Assembly: GCF_000802185.1 (NCBI RefSeq)
Contig: NZ_KN676113.1
Coordinates: forward strand, 5,030,028-5,094,027
Source: Belnapia sp. F-4-1
Lineage (GTDB): Bacteria > Pseudomonadota > Alphaproteobacteria > Acetobacterales > Acetobacteraceae
DNA length: 64,000 nucleotides
Reading direction: 5' to 3'
A program made the position numbers and the translations under genes. Below are positions 27,411 to 37,195 of the stretch, in pieces (positions within the stretch are counted from its first letter, which is position 1; each line of letters begins with the position of its first letter). The notes under the pieces are model-generated. The model ran no database searches, was not told where the DNA came from, and was given only the letters and a program-made list of their open reading frames with translations.

Positions 27411-28384
27411 GATACGCCATCCCCCTGCTGCTGGCGCTCGCCTGCGTCCCGCTGCTGTCGCCGCCCGACTACTTCCTCCATCTCGGCGTGACCGTGCTGC
27501 TTACGGCCGTCGCCGGCACGGGCTGGGCGATGATGGGGCGCTACGGCCTCGTCTCCTTCGGCCATGGCGCCTTCCTCGGCATCGGCGCCTATACCATGGC
27601 GCTGCTTTGGAACATGGCCGGGCTCACGCCCTGGGTCGGCATCCCCATCGCCGTGACCGTGGCGGCCCTGGCCGGCGTCCTGCTCGGTTATCCCTGCTTC
27701 CGGCTGAAGGTCGTCGGCCACTACTTCGCGTTGGTGACGCTCGCCGCCGGCGAGATCGTCCGCATCCTCATCGTCGCGCTCCGCGACCATACCGGCGGAT
27801 CGCTCGGCATGACGCCGGACCGCGTCCCGCCCGAACAGGGTTTGCTGGCGATGCAGTTCGACAAGTCCGGCTTCTGGTGGCTGGCGCTGCTCGCCTGGGC
27901 CGCCGGCCTGCTCGCCTGGTGGCTGCTCGACCGCTCCATGGCCTCGAAGGCGCTGGCCGCCATCTCCGAGGATGAGGACGCCGCGGCCTCCATCGGCATT
28001 CGCGTCACGCGGGAGAAGCTGCGCGTCACCCTCATCTCGACGGCGCTCGCCGCCCTGGCCGGCACGCTGATGGCGCAGTACCGCATGTACCTGAACCCGG
28101 AATCGCTGGCCGGCCTCGGCATCTCGCTGCAGATCGTCTTCGGCGCCATCGCGGGCGGGATGTATGCCCCGCTCGGCCCGACCGTCGGCGCCATCATCAC
28201 CATCGGCCTCGAGGAGGTGCTGCGCATCGCCTTCGGCACGGAGTTCACCGGCGGCGCGCCGCTGATCTACGGCATATTGCTGGTGCTCTTCATGATCTAC
28301 CTGCCGCGTGGCATCGTCGGCATCGCAGAGCGGAAGCGGCGCAGCGCGACCGCGCCGCTCGGCCTGCCGGTCGCGGCGAAGTAG
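27407..28384 (+). CDS. livM: Branched-chain amino acid-type ABC permease (LivM-like)
   Basis: A 325-residue inner-membrane permease. The opening AVAGTGWAMMGRYGLVSFGHGAFLGIGAYT and the loop SKALAAISEDEDAAASIGIRVTREKL are LivM features. Later comes GAIAGGMYAPLGPTVGAIITIGLEE. The ATG at 27407 forms an ATGA overlap with the livH stop; longer in-frame readings run antisense-like through livF and are rejected. It is the last gene of the operon and converges with glgX with a 3-nt gap, so termination must occur within the neighbouring gene end. Confidence 0.93.
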   Translation: MRYAIPLLLALACVPLLSPPDYFLHLGVTVLLTAVAGTGWAMMGRYGLVSFGHGAFLGIGAYTMALLWNMAGLTPWVGIPIAVTVAALAGVLLGYPCFRLKVVGHYFALVTLAAGEIVRILIVALRDHTGGSLGMTPDRVPPEQGLLAMQFDKSGFWWLALLAWAAGLLAWWLLDRSMASKALAAISEDEDAAASIGIRVTREKLRVTLISTALAALAGTLMAQYRMYLNPESLAGLGISLQIVFGAIAGGMYAPLGPTVGAIITIGLEEVLRIAFGTEFTGGAPLIYGILLVLFMIYLPRGIVGIAERKRRSATAPLGLPVAAK

Positions 28385-28387
28385 CCC

Positions 28388-30337
28388 TTATACGGACGCG
28401 GCCTCCGCCAGCAGGCGGATGCTGCGCGGGGCGAGGTCACCCTCCGCCCCGGCACTGTCGGCGAGGCAGCGCCAGGCGAAGCCGTCCCGCGGCGCCGGCG
28501 GCACCAGCGGCACCGGTGCCTCGTCGCCGTTCAGCGCCACCAAGACCCGGTCCCCCTCGGCATAGAGCGCGACCGCCAGCGCGCGGCCGTCGCCCCAATC
28601 CGCCGCCCCGCCCTCCGGCCGCAGCCACTCCACATCGGGGATGCCGCTCGCATCGGTGGCGGCGCCGGTCAGCCTGCGCCCGTCATGCAGCGCCGGATGC
28701 GCGAGCCGCGCCCGCACGAGCGCCGCGGTGAACTCGACCAGCCACTCGTCCATCTCCTCCCAATCGAACCAGGAGATGGGGTTGTCCTGCGCGTAGGCAT
28801 TGTTGTTACCGCCCTGGCTGCGCCCCGCCTCGTCACCCATCGAGAGCATCGGCGTCCCCCGCGCGGTCAGCAGCAGGGCGAGCAGCGCGCGCACGTCGCT
28901 GCCCCGGCGGGCCAGCACGCCGGGGTCGTCGGTCGGCCCCTCGACGCCATGATTCCAGGAGAAATTCTCCCCCGTGCCGTCGCGGTTCTCCTCGCCATTC
29001 GCCCAGTTGCGCCGCGCGGTATAGGCGGTGAGATCGGCCATGGTGAAGCCGTCATGCGCGGTGATGAAGTTGACGCTGTCCTCAGCCGGGCGGTCGGCGC
29101 CGAAAACATCTGCCGAACCGGCGAAGCACGTCGCCAACTCCCCAAGCAGCCCGCCATCCCCGCGCCAGAAGCGCCGGGTGGTATCGCGGAATCGGTCGTT
29201 CCATTCGCCCCAGCCGGCGGGGAAGCGGCCAAGCTCATAGGTGCCGATATCCCAGGGCTCGGCGATGATGAGCAACTCGCGCAGCACGGGGTCCTGCCGC
29301 ATGGCCGAGAGCAGCGGCGCCTGCGCGTCGAACCCGCCTTCCCGCCGCCCGAGCGTCGCCGCCAGGTCGAGCCGGAAGCCGGCGACGCCCGCCTGGACCG
29401 CCCAGTGCCGCAGCGCATCCATCACCAGCCGCAGCGGCCAGGGCCGGTCGAGGGCCAGCGTGTTCCCCGTTCCCGCATCGTTCGCGTAGCCGGCTCCGCG
29501 GGTCCGGTAGAAGGCGCGGTTGCCGAGCCCGCGCAGCGAGAGCGTCGGCCCCTCGGCATCTCCCTCGCCGCTGTGATTGAAGACGACATCGAGGATGGTG
29601 CCGATGCCCGCCGCCCGCAGCGCCGCGACCGCGGCCCGCACCTCCGCCATCCCGCCCGGCGCCAGGCGCGGGCAGGGCACGAGGAAGGCGACCGGGTTGT
29701 AGTTCCAGTAATTGGTCAGCCCGAGCGGCGGCAGGTGTCGCTCGTCGATCCCCGCCGCCACCGGCAGCAATTCGACATGCGTCACCCCGAGCCTGTGCAG
29801 ATGCGCGATCGCCGCCGGGTGGGCGAGCGCGGCGAAGGTGCCACGGATCGCCTCGGGGATTGCCGGGTGACGCATGGTGAAGCCGCGGACATGCGCCTCG
29901 TAGATCACCCGCGGCCCTGCCGGCAGCGGCATCATCTGCACCGGCGCCACCGCCGGCCCGGCGACGATCCCTTTCGGCAGAAAGGGTGCGCTGTCCGTCC
30001 CATCCGGCCACTCGCCCGTATCGAGCAGCGCCGGATGCAACCGGAAGCCCCGGTCCAGCGCCACCGCCCAAGGGTCGACCAGGAGCTTCGCCGGGTTGAA
30101 CCGGTGCCCGTCCTCCGGCGCCCACGGCCCCTCCGCACGGAAGCCGTAGCGCGCCCCGAGGCCGACGCCCGGCACATACCCGTGCCACAAGGCCCCGGTG
30201 CGCGCCGTCAGACGGTGCCGCGCCATCTCCCGCTCGCCCTTGAAAAGGCAGAACTCCACGGCCGTCGCATCCGGTGCGACGATGCCGACACGCACCCCAT
30301 CGCCGTCGGCGACGACTCCCGGCTGCGGCTCAGCCAT
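28388..30337 (-). CDS. glgX: Glycogen debranching enzyme (isoamylase-type GlgX)
   Basis: A 649-residue GH13 enzyme that removes alpha-1,6 branches from phosphorylase limit dextrin. It starts with a CBM48-like domain (VRVGIVAPDATAVEFCLF). The catalytic barrel shows ILDVVFNHSGEG (region I), GFRLDLAATLG with the nucleophile aspartate, LLIIAEPWDIGTYE with the acid glutamate, and FITAHDGFTMADL with the transition-state aspartate. Its start overlaps the glgA stop by 8 nt. It is the last gene of the glgP-glgC-glgA-glgX set. Confidence 0.93.
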   Translation of the reverse strand: MAEPQPGVVADGDGVRVGIVAPDATAVEFCLFKGEREMARHRLTARTGALWHGYVPGVGLGARYGFRAEGPWAPEDGHRFNPAKLLVDPWAVALDRGFRLHPALLDTGEWPDGTDSAPFLPKGIVAGPAVAPVQMMPLPAGPRVIYEAHVRGFTMRHPAIPEAIRGTFAALAHPAAIAHLHRLGVTHVELLPVAAGIDERHLPPLGLTNYWNYNPVAFLVPCPRLAPGGMAEVRAAVAALRAAGIGTILDVVFNHSGEGDAEGPTLSLRGLGNRAFYRTRGAGYANDAGTGNTLALDRPWPLRLVMDALRHWAVQAGVAGFRLDLAATLGRREGGFDAQAPLLSAMRQDPVLRELLIIAEPWDIGTYELGRFPAGWGEWNDRFRDTTRRFWRGDGGLLGELATCFAGSADVFGADRPAEDSVNFITAHDGFTMADLTAYTARRNWANGEENRDGTGENFSWNHGVEGPTDDPGVLARRGSDVRALLALLLTARGTPMLSMGDEAGRSQGGNNNAYAQDNPISWFDWEEMDEWLVEFTAALVRARLAHPALHDGRRLTGAATDASGIPDVEWLRPEGGAADWGDGRALAVALYAEGDRVLVALNGDEAPVPLVPPAPRDGFAWRCLADSAGAEGDLAPRSIRLLAEAASV

Positions 30338-31739
30338 TCACCAATTCCTTGAACAGGTCCGCATAGCGCACGGCCGAGCGTGCCCAGGAGACATCGGCCG
30401 CCAGCGCGTTCCGCCGCATCGCCGCCCAGGCCGGCGCATCGCGCCAAAGCGCCGCAGCCCGTCGCAGCGCCCTCGCCAGCGCCTCGGCGGAAGGCGGGGC
30501 GAACTGAACTCCCGTCGCCGCGCCGGCCGCCAGCGCCGCCTCGTTGGCATCGATCACCGTGTCGGCGAGCCCGCCGACCCGCGTCACCACCGGCGGCGCC
30601 CCGTAGCGGAGCGCACAGAGCTGTGCGAGACCGCAGGGTTCGAAGCGCGAGGGCACCAGCACCGCATCCGCCCCGCCATAGCCGAGCCGTGCCAGCCCTT
30701 CATCGAAGCCGATCACCGCCCCGACCCGCCCGGGACTCGCCGCCGCCGCCTCGCGGCAGCGCGCCTCCAGCCCGCGGTCGCCGGTGCCGAGAATGGCAAG
30801 CTGCCCGCCCTCCGCCAACAGTGCCGGCAGCGCATCCAGCACCAGGTCGATCCCCTTCTGCCAGGCCAGCCGCCCGACGAAAAGGAAGAGCGGCCCGCCC
30901 TCTCCCAGCCCGAATCGCGCCTGCAAGGCCGCCTTGTTTCCCGCCCGCCTCTCCGGCTCCGCTGCCGAGAAGCGCGCCGCCAGGTGCCGGTCCGTGGCCG
31001 GGTTCCACTCGGCGGTGTCGAGGCCGTTGAGGATGCCGCTCACCGCCGCTGCGCGATGCCGCAGCAGCCCGTCGAGCCCCCAACCGCCCTCAGGCGTGCA
31101 AATCTCCATCGCATAGGTCGGCGAAACGGTGGTGATCCGGTCGGCATGGTAGAGGCCGGCCTTGAGGAAGCCGACCCCGCCGTAGAACTCCACCCCCTCA
31201 ATCGAATAGGCCTCCGGCGGCAGGCCGAGCTGCGGGAAGACCTCCGCCGGGAAGCGCCCATGGAAGGTGAGGTTGTGGATGGTGAAGACCACCGGACGCG
31301 CCCCGCGCAGATAGGCCACCGCGAGCCCGGCCTGCCAGTCATGCGCATGGACCGCATCGAAGCCTTCCGCCGCGTCGGCCGCCGCCCGGCCGAGCGCCGC
31401 GAAGCGGAGCGCATTGTCCGCCCAATCCTGCCCGTCCGGCCCGAGATACGGGTTGCCCGGCCGGCCGAAGAGATGCGCCGCCTCCAGCACTAGCAGGTCG
31501 AGCCCCGCCGCCCGGCCGCGCAGCAGCCGCGCCGCCCCGCCGAAGAGCTCCGGCCAGTCCCGGACCGCCTCCGCTTCCTCAAGCGCCGCCATCACCGCCG
31601 GATAGCCCGGGAGCAGCGTCGTGACGCCGATCCCCTCCCCGGCCAACGCCCCCGGCAAGGCACCCACCACATCCGCGAGCCCACCCGTCTTCACCAGCGG
31701 GAAGCACTCGGAGGCAACCGCCAGGATACGCAGGCTCAT
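30330..31739 (-). CDS. glgA: Glycogen synthase (ADP-glucose type)
   Basis: A 469-residue GT5 enzyme that extends alpha-1,4-glucan from ADP-glucose. The N-terminal ADP-glucose-binding motif is [16 protein letters not shown] at about residues 16-31. [10 protein letters not shown] and [12 protein letters not shown] follow. The C-terminal half has [18 protein letters not shown] and [18 protein letters not shown], where the glutamate-containing EPCG loop is conserved. The ATG at 31739 overlaps the glgC stop by 4 nt; longer in-frame readings are rejected. It acts directly on the product of GlgC encoded next to it. Confidence 0.95.
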   Translation of the reverse strand: MSLRILAVASECFPLVKTGGLADVVGALPGALAGEGIGVTTLLPGYPAVMAALEEAEAVRDWPELFGGAARLLRGRAAGLDLLVLEAAHLFGRPGNPYLGPDGQDWADNALRFAALGRAAADAAEGFDAVHAHDWQAGLAVAYLRGARPVVFTIHNLTFHGRFPAEVFPQLGLPPEAYSIEGVEFYGGVGFLKAGLYHADRITTVSPTYAMEICTPEGGWGLDGLLRHRAAAVSGILNGLDTAEWNPATDRHLAARFSAAEPERRAGNKAALQARFGLGEGGPLFLFVGRLAWQKGIDLVLDALPALLAEGGQLAILGTGDRGLEARCREAAAASPGRVGAVIGFDEGLARLGYGGADAVLVPSRFEPCGLAQLCALRYGAPPVVTRVGGLADTVIDANEAALAAGAATGVQFAPPSAEALARALRRAAALWRDAPAWAAMRRNALAADVSWARSAVRYADLFKELVNG

Positions 31740-33019
31740 CCCTGCAGCTTGTCCAGCATGGCCTGGGTGACCAGGCAGATGCCCTTCTCCGTCCGCCGGA
31801 AGCGACGCGCATCCTCGACCGGGTCCTCGCCGACGACGAGGCCGGGCGGGATGCGGACGCCGCGGTCCACCACCACATTGGTCAGCCGCGCATACTGCCC
31901 GACATCGACCTGCGGCAGCAGCACCGCGCCCTCGACCTTCGACCAGCTGTGCAGATGCACGCCGGTGAAGAGCAGCGAGCGATGCGCCGAGGCGCCCGAG
32001 ATGATGCACCCGCCCGAAACCAGGGAGGAGATCGCCTCGCCTCGCCGCCCGACCACGTCGTGGACGAACTTGGCCGGCGGGTTGATCTCAGCATAGGTCC
32101 AGATCGGCCAGTCGCGGTCGAAGAGGTCGAGCGGCGGGACGATGTCGGTGAGGTCGATATTGGCTTCCCAATAGGCATCGACCGTCCCCACGTCCCGCCA
32201 ATAGGGCTGGAACTCGGAGGAGGAGCGCACGCAGGACCGCTCGAAGCGATGCGCCACGGCCGTGCCGTTCCGCACCAGCCAGGGGATGATGTCCTTGCCG
32301 AAGTCGTGCTCGGAGTTCGGGTCCTCCGCATCCCGCCGCAGCAGGTCGAGCAGGAAGCGCGTCTCGAAAACGTAGACGCCCATGCTGGCGAGCGCGAGTT
32401 CCGGCCGGTCCGGGATGCCGGGCGGGTCAGCCGGCTTCTCAAGGAATTCGACGATGCGCGCCGTCTGGTCGACCTTCATTACGCCGAAGCCGCGCGCCTC
32501 CAGCCGCGGCACCGCCATGCAGGAGACGGTGACGTCGGCGCCGCTCTCGACGTGCTGCGCCAGCATCTTCTCGTAGTCCATCTTGTAGATATGGTCGCCG
32601 GCCAGCAGCACGATGTGCCGAGGCGCCATGTCGGCGATGATGTCGCTGTTCTGGAACACCGCATCCGCCGTGCCGAGATACCAGTTCTGCTCCGAGACAC
32701 GCTGGCTGGCGGGGAGTATGTCGAAGCTCTCGTTCCGCTCCGGCCGCAGGAAGGTCCAGCCCCGCTGCAGGTGGCGGATCAGGCTGTGCGCCTTGTACTG
32801 CGTCGCGACCGCTACGCGCCGGATGCCGGAGTTGATGGCGTTGGAGAGGGCGAAGTCGATGATCCGCGACTTGCCGCCGAAATAGACCGCCGGCTTGGCC
32901 CGCCGGTCGGTCAGCTCCATCAACCGGCTGCCGCGTCCGCCGGCGAGGACGAAGGCCATGGCCGTGCGGGCCAGCGGCCCATGAGCGCGTTCGGGCCCAT
33001 ACTCACGGCTGTTCGGCAT
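31736..33019 (-). CDS. glgC: Glucose-1-phosphate adenylyltransferase (ADP-glucose pyrophosphorylase)
   Basis: A 427-residue enzyme making ADP-glucose from ATP and glucose-1-phosphate, the committed step of bacterial glycogen synthesis. The nucleotide-binding opening is [16 protein letters not shown], with [21 protein letters not shown] following. [14 protein letters not shown] carries the metal-binding aspartate. The C-terminus is a left-handed beta-helix region ([25 protein letters not shown]) linked to allosteric control. GGGGGAAAGACAGGC precedes the ATG. glgP lies 108 nt upstream on the same strand. Confidence 0.96.
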   Translation of the reverse strand: MPNSREYGPERAHGPLARTAMAFVLAGGRGSRLMELTDRRAKPAVYFGGKSRIIDFALSNAINSGIRRVAVATQYKAHSLIRHLQRGWTFLRPERNESFDILPASQRVSEQNWYLGTADAVFQNSDIIADMAPRHIVLLAGDHIYKMDYEKMLAQHVESGADVTVSCMAVPRLEARGFGVMKVDQTARIVEFLEKPADPPGIPDRPELALASMGVYVFETRFLLDLLRRDAEDPNSEHDFGKDIIPWLVRNGTAVAHRFERSCVRSSSEFQPYWRDVGTVDAYWEANIDLTDIVPPLDLFDRDWPIWTYAEINPPAKFVHDVVGRRGEAISSLVSGGCIISGASAHRSLLFTGVHLHSWSKVEGAVLLPQVDVGQYARLTNVVVDRGVRIPPGLVVGEDPVEDARRFRRTEKGICLVTQAMLDKLQG

Positions 33020-33127
33020 GCCTGTCTTTCCCCCGGTGGCGGCGGGGGGAGATTGCCGGGAAATCGATCCGCGCGACAGTTGCGAATCGACATCACGGCG
33101 ATCACGCCCGCGTCGCCATCCGGGCGG

Positions 33128-35623
33128 TCAGCGCCGCACCGGCACCTGCCAGATCTCCTCGGCATATTCCCGGATCGTCCGGTCGGAGGAGAACCAGCCC
33201 ATATTCGCGGTGTTGAGGATGGCCGAGCGCTGCCAGGCCGCCCCCTCCGCCCAGCGCCCCGCCACGTCGCGCTGCGCCTCGAAATAGGCGTCGAAGTCGG
33301 CCGCGACCATGAAGTAGTCGCTGCCGCAGAGTGCATCCACCAAGTCCGTGTAGCGGTTGCGGTCGTCCGGCGAGAAGACGCCCGAGCGCACCGCCTCCAG
33401 CACCTCGGCCAGGCGCGGCGAGGCCTCGACCGCCGCCGAACCCTGGATGCCGTCGCGCCGCCGCTGCTCCACTTCCTCGGTCGTCATACCGAAGATGAAG
33501 ATGTTCTCCGCGCCCACATGCTCCAGCATCTCGACATTGGCGCCGTCCAACGTGCCGATGGTGAGCGCCCCATTCAGCCCGAGCTTCATGTTGCCGGTGC
33601 CCGACGCCTCCATCCCCGCCGTCGAGATCTGCTCGGAAAGGTCGGCCGCCGGCACGATCATCTCGGCGAGCGAGACGTTGTAGTTGGGCAGGAAGGCGAC
33701 CTTCAGCAGGTTCCGCACCGTCGGATCGCTGTTGACCACCCGCGCCACGTCATGCGCCAGCTTGATGATCTGCTTCGCCCGGTGGTAGCTCGCCGCCGCC
33801 TTGCCCGCGAAGATCTTGACGCGCGGCACCCAGTCCCGCGTCGGCTGCGAGCGGATGGCGTCATAGAGCGCGATCGTCTCCAGCACGTTCAGCAACTGGC
33901 GCTTGTACTCGTGGATGCGCTTGATCTGCACGTCGAACATGGCGTGCGGGTCGACGCGGATGTCGAGCTGGCTGCGGATCAGCGCCGCCAGCGCCTCCTT
34001 GTTCTGCCGCTTCACGCCGAGGAACTTCGCCTGGAAGCCGGCATCGCCCGCCAGCGGCACCAGCGCCTTCAGCGCCTCCGGCTCGTCGAGGAAGCGCGGC
34101 CCGATCGCCTCCGTCAGCAGCCCGGTCAGCGCCGGGTTGCACTGCTGCAGCCAGCGCCGGAAGGTGATGCCGTTGGTCTTGTTGACCACCTTCCCCGGCT
34201 CGAGCGCGTGGAAGTCCTTGAACACCGTCTTCTTCAAGAGGTCGCTGTGCAGCGCGGAGACGCCGTTCACCTTGTGCGACCCGACGAAGGCGAGATGCCC
34301 CATCCGCACCCGGCGCCCATGGTCTTCCTCAATCAGCGAGACGGAGGAGAGCAGGCGCATGTCGCCCGGATGCTTCGCCCGGACACGGTCGAGGTGGAAG
34401 GCGTTGATCAGGTAGATGATCTGCATGTGGCGCGGCAGCAGCCGCTCCATCAGCGGCACCGCCCAGCTCTCCAGCGCCTCCGGCAGCAGGGTGTGGTTGG
34501 TGTAGCTGACGGTGCCCTGGGTGATCTCCCAGGCCTCGTCCCAGGCGATGCCGTGGAGGTCGACGCAGATGCGCATCAGCTCGGCGACCGCGATCGCCGG
34601 ATGCGTGTCGTTGAGTTGGATCGAGACCTTGTCCGGCAGCGACTTCAGGTCGCCATAGACCCGCAGATGCCGCCGCACGAGGTCCTGCAGCGCGGCGGAG
34701 GCGAAGAAATACTCCTGCTTCAGCCGCAGCTCCTGCCCCGCCGGGCTCTCGTCGGACGGGTAGAGCACCTTGCAGATGCTCTCCTGCCGCACCCGGTCGG
34801 CCAGCGCGCCGACATGGTCGCCATAGTTGAAGGCATCGAGCTTCAGCGGATCGGCCGCGCGCGCCGACCACAGCCGCAGCGTGTTCACATGCTCGCCACG
34901 CCAGCCGACCACCGGCGTGTCATAGGCGACGGCCTGCACCGTCTCAGCCGGATGCCAGACATGCCGCATCCGCGCCTCGGAGACGATCACCGCCTCGACG
35001 CTGCCGCCGAAGCCGATGTCGTAGGCGATCTCCGGCCGGGCATACTCCCACGGGTTGCCGAAATTCAGCCAGTCCTCCGGGTATTCCTGCTGCCAGCCAT
35101 CGCGGATGATCTGACGGAACAGCCCGTGCTCGTAGCGGATGCCATAGCCGAAGGCGGGGATGGCGAGGCTCGCCATGCTCTCCATGAAGCAGGCCGCGAG
35201 CCGCCCAAGGCCGCCATTGCCGAGCGCCGCATCCGGCTCCGCCTGGCGCACCTTCTCGAAATCGACGCCGAGCGGCGCCAGCGCCTCGGCCACCAGATGA
35301 TCGAGGCCGAGATTCGTCACCCCGTCCCGCAGCAGCCGGCCGATGAGGAATTCGAGGGAGAGGTAGTAGACCTGCTTCTGCCCGCCCTCGTAGGCAGCCC
35401 GCGTCACGCTCAGCCAGCGGTCGATGATGCGGTCCCGCACCGCCAGCGCGGTCGCCATGAACCAGTCGCGGTCGCGTGCCCCGGCCTGGCTCTTGCCGAG
35501 GTCGTAGGTGAGCTTCCGCACGATCGCCGCCCGCAGGGAGTCGGCATCGAGCGCCTCGGCCGGCAGGGGAACGTATGAATTGGCCAGCGTGTCCACGGGG
35601 CGACCTACCTTTACAGAGACCAT
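33128..35623 (-). CDS. glgP: Glycogen phosphorylase
   Basis: An 831-residue GT35 enzyme that releases glucose-1-phosphate from glycogen with pyridoxal phosphate. The PLP-binding lysine lies in EASGTGNMKLGLNGALTIG, near residue 660. The N-terminal half contains YYLSLEFLIGRLL and GNGGLGRLAACFMESMA, both conserved. The start at 35623 gives normal length; its Shine-Dalgarno is poor, but longer readings add unrelated residues. It is the first gene of the glycogen set, so synthesis (glgC, glgA) and breakdown (glgP, glgX) are grouped. The branching enzyme glgB is absent here. Confidence 0.95.
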   Translation of the reverse strand: MVSVKVGRPVDTLANSYVPLPAEALDADSLRAAIVRKLTYDLGKSQAGARDRDWFMATALAVRDRIIDRWLSVTRAAYEGGQKQVYYLSLEFLIGRLLRDGVTNLGLDHLVAEALAPLGVDFEKVRQAEPDAALGNGGLGRLAACFMESMASLAIPAFGYGIRYEHGLFRQIIRDGWQQEYPEDWLNFGNPWEYARPEIAYDIGFGGSVEAVIVSEARMRHVWHPAETVQAVAYDTPVVGWRGEHVNTLRLWSARAADPLKLDAFNYGDHVGALADRVRQESICKVLYPSDESPAGQELRLKQEYFFASAALQDLVRRHLRVYGDLKSLPDKVSIQLNDTHPAIAVAELMRICVDLHGIAWDEAWEITQGTVSYTNHTLLPEALESWAVPLMERLLPRHMQIIYLINAFHLDRVRAKHPGDMRLLSSVSLIEEDHGRRVRMGHLAFVGSHKVNGVSALHSDLLKKTVFKDFHALEPGKVVNKTNGITFRRWLQQCNPALTGLLTEAIGPRFLDEPEALKALVPLAGDAGFQAKFLGVKRQNKEALAALIRSQLDIRVDPHAMFDVQIKRIHEYKRQLLNVLETIALYDAIRSQPTRDWVPRVKIFAGKAAASYHRAKQIIKLAHDVARVVNSDPTVRNLLKVAFLPNYNVSLAEMIVPAADLSEQISTAGMEASGTGNMKLGLNGALTIGTLDGANVEMLEHVGAENIFIFGMTTEEVEQRRRDGIQGSAAVEASPRLAEVLEAVRSGVFSPDDRNRYTDLVDALCGSDYFMVAADFDAYFEAQRDVAGRWAEGAAWQRSAILNTANMGWFSSDRTIREYAEEIWQVPVRR

Positions 35624-35690
35624 GGCGGCACCGCCGCAGTCCTCACGGAATAGTGCCAGACCCTTGCACGAAACTGAACCGACTTCGCGT

Positions 35691-36509
35691 TCAGTTCGGT
35701 GGGGCGGCATTGGGAAAGAACAACTGCTCTCCGTTGATCCGGTAGCCGGCGATTGCCGCCTGCCCCGCCGCACCAGTGATCCAGTCGATGAAGGCCTGCG
35801 CTTCCTTGACCTTCACGCCCGGATGGCGCTGCGGGCTGACGGCGAGCACGCCATACTGGTTCAGCAGCCGCGCATCCCCCTCCACCAAGAGCTTGAGGGC
35901 CTGCCGGTTGCGGAAGGCGAGCCAGGTTCCGCGATCCGACAGCAGATAGGCCTCCTGCGCCGCCGCCGTGTTGAGCGCCGGCCCCATCCCCTGCCCGATC
36001 TCGCGATACCACTGCCCGCGCCCCCGGACCGGGTCGATGCCCGCCTCCTGCCAGAGCCGCAGCTCCGCGGCATGGGTCCCGCTGCGGTCGCCGCGCGAGA
36101 CGAAGGGCGCCCGCCGCGCCGCGATCTGTCGCAAGGCCTCGCCCACGTCGCGCATGCCCGCGATGCCGGCCGGGTCTGCTGCCGGCCCGATCAGCACGAA
36201 GTCGTTGTACATGACCTGACGACGCGGCCCGCCATGGCCTTCGGCGACGAAGCGCTCCTCCGCTGCCCGGTCATGCACGAGCAGCGCATCCGCATCGCCG
36301 CGCCGCCCGACATCCAGCGCCTGCCCCGTCCCGAGCGCCACCACCCGCACGCCTATACCGGTGTCGCGGGTGAAGATCGGCAGGATATGGCCGAACAGCC
36401 CCGACTGCTCCGTGCTGGTCGTCGAGGCGAGGGTGATGAAGCGCTCCTGCGCCGCCGCCGGCAAGGCGAAGCCGGCCAGCAGCAGACCGCGCCGCAGATG
36501 GCGTCTCAC
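35691..36509 (-). CDS. tupA: Tungstate-binding protein TupA
   Basis: A 272-residue periplasmic receptor. After a signal peptide (LRRGLLLAGFALPAAAQ) the mature protein begins with TLASTTSTEQSGLF, the oxyanion-binding STTST motif of TupA. GIGVRVVALGTGQALDVGRRGDADALLVHD follows, another TupA hallmark. I chose the GTG at 36509 because it forms a GTGA overlap with the tupC stop and AGGGGGAA lies about 8 nt upstream; a GTG one codon earlier is equally possible. With TupB and TupC it forms a high-affinity tungstate (possibly molybdate) importer. Confidence 0.9.
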   Translation of the reverse strand: MRRHLRRGLLLAGFALPAAAQERFITLASTTSTEQSGLFGHILPIFTRDTGIGVRVVALGTGQALDVGRRGDADALLVHDRAAEERFVAEGHGGPRRQVMYNDFVLIGPAADPAGIAGMRDVGEALRQIAARRAPFVSRGDRSGTHAAELRLWQEAGIDPVRGRGQWYREIGQGMGPALNTAAAQEAYLLSDRGTWLAFRNRQALKLLVEGDARLLNQYGVLAVSPQRHPGVKVKEAQAFIDWITGAAGQAAIAGYRINGEQLFFPNAAPPN

Positions 36510-37195
36510 CACAGCAATTCCCCCTGAAGGAAGGCCGCCCCCTCCACGCTGGCGGGACCGGCGAAGAAATGCTCCGCAGGCGCGCATTCCACCACCCGCC
36601 CGCGATGGAGGAACACCACCTCCCCCGCCAGCCGCCGCGCCTGGCCGAGGTCGTGGGTGGTCATGACGATCTTGGTCCCCCGCGCCGCGATGCGGCGGAT
36701 GATCTCCTCCACCGCCCGCGTCGCCGCCGGGTCGAGGCTGGCGCAGGGCTCGTCAAGGAACAGCACCTCCGGCTCCAGCGCCGCCGCCCGGGCGAGCGCC
36801 AGCCGCTGCTGCTCGCCACCCGACAGCCGCCGCGCTGGCCGCCCGGCGAGCGCCGAGAGCCCGACCTCTGCCAGCGCCGCCTCCGCCCGCCGCACCCGTG
36901 CTGGCCTCGGCACCCCCGCAAGCGCCATCGGATAGCGGAGATTGGCCAGCACCGAGCGCCGCAGCAGCACCGGCCGCTGGAACACCATCGCCCCGCGAAT
37001 CGCGGCCGCCGGCGTGATCCGCCCCGCCTCCGGCCGCAGCAACCCGTGCAGCAGCCGCAGCAGCACCGACTTCCCCGCGCCATTCGGCCCGAGGATCAGC
37101 ATCGGCGCCCCAGGCGTGATGGTAAGCGAGACCCCGCTGAGGATCGCCGCACCGCCTGCCACATAGGACACCGCCTCAGCCCGGATCGGCAGCAT
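36506..37195 (-). CDS. tupC: Tungstate ABC transporter ATP-binding protein
   Basis: A 229-residue ATPase with Walker A GPNGAGKSVLL, Q-loop in GAMVFQRPVLLRRSV, signature LSGGEQQRLALARA and Walker B VLFLDEPCASLD, followed by the switch histidine in MTTHDLGQARR. The start at 37195 overlaps the permease stop by 1 nt (TGATG), and a long in-frame extension upstream is antisense-like and rejected. It powers TupB; the order tupB-tupC-tupA in one operon fits the assignment. Confidence 0.9.
   Translation of the reverse strand: MLPIRAEAVSYVAGGAAILSGVSLTITPGAPMLILGPNGAGKSVLLRLLHGLLRPEAGRITPAAAIRGAMVFQRPVLLRRSVLANLRYPMALAGVPRPARVRRAEAALAEVGLSALAGRPARRLSGGEQQRLALARAAALEPEVLFLDEPCASLDPAATRAVEEIIRRIAARGTKIVMTTHDLGQARRLAGEVVFLHRGRVVECAPAEHFFAGPASVEGAAFLQGELLW

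Noticed and set aside
31949-35578. Plus-strand open frame of about 1200 codons across the glycogen genes
   Set aside because: It is antisense to glgC and glgP, is rich in arginine, histidine and aspartate, and has no recognisable domain. Long antisense frames are expected at this GC content.
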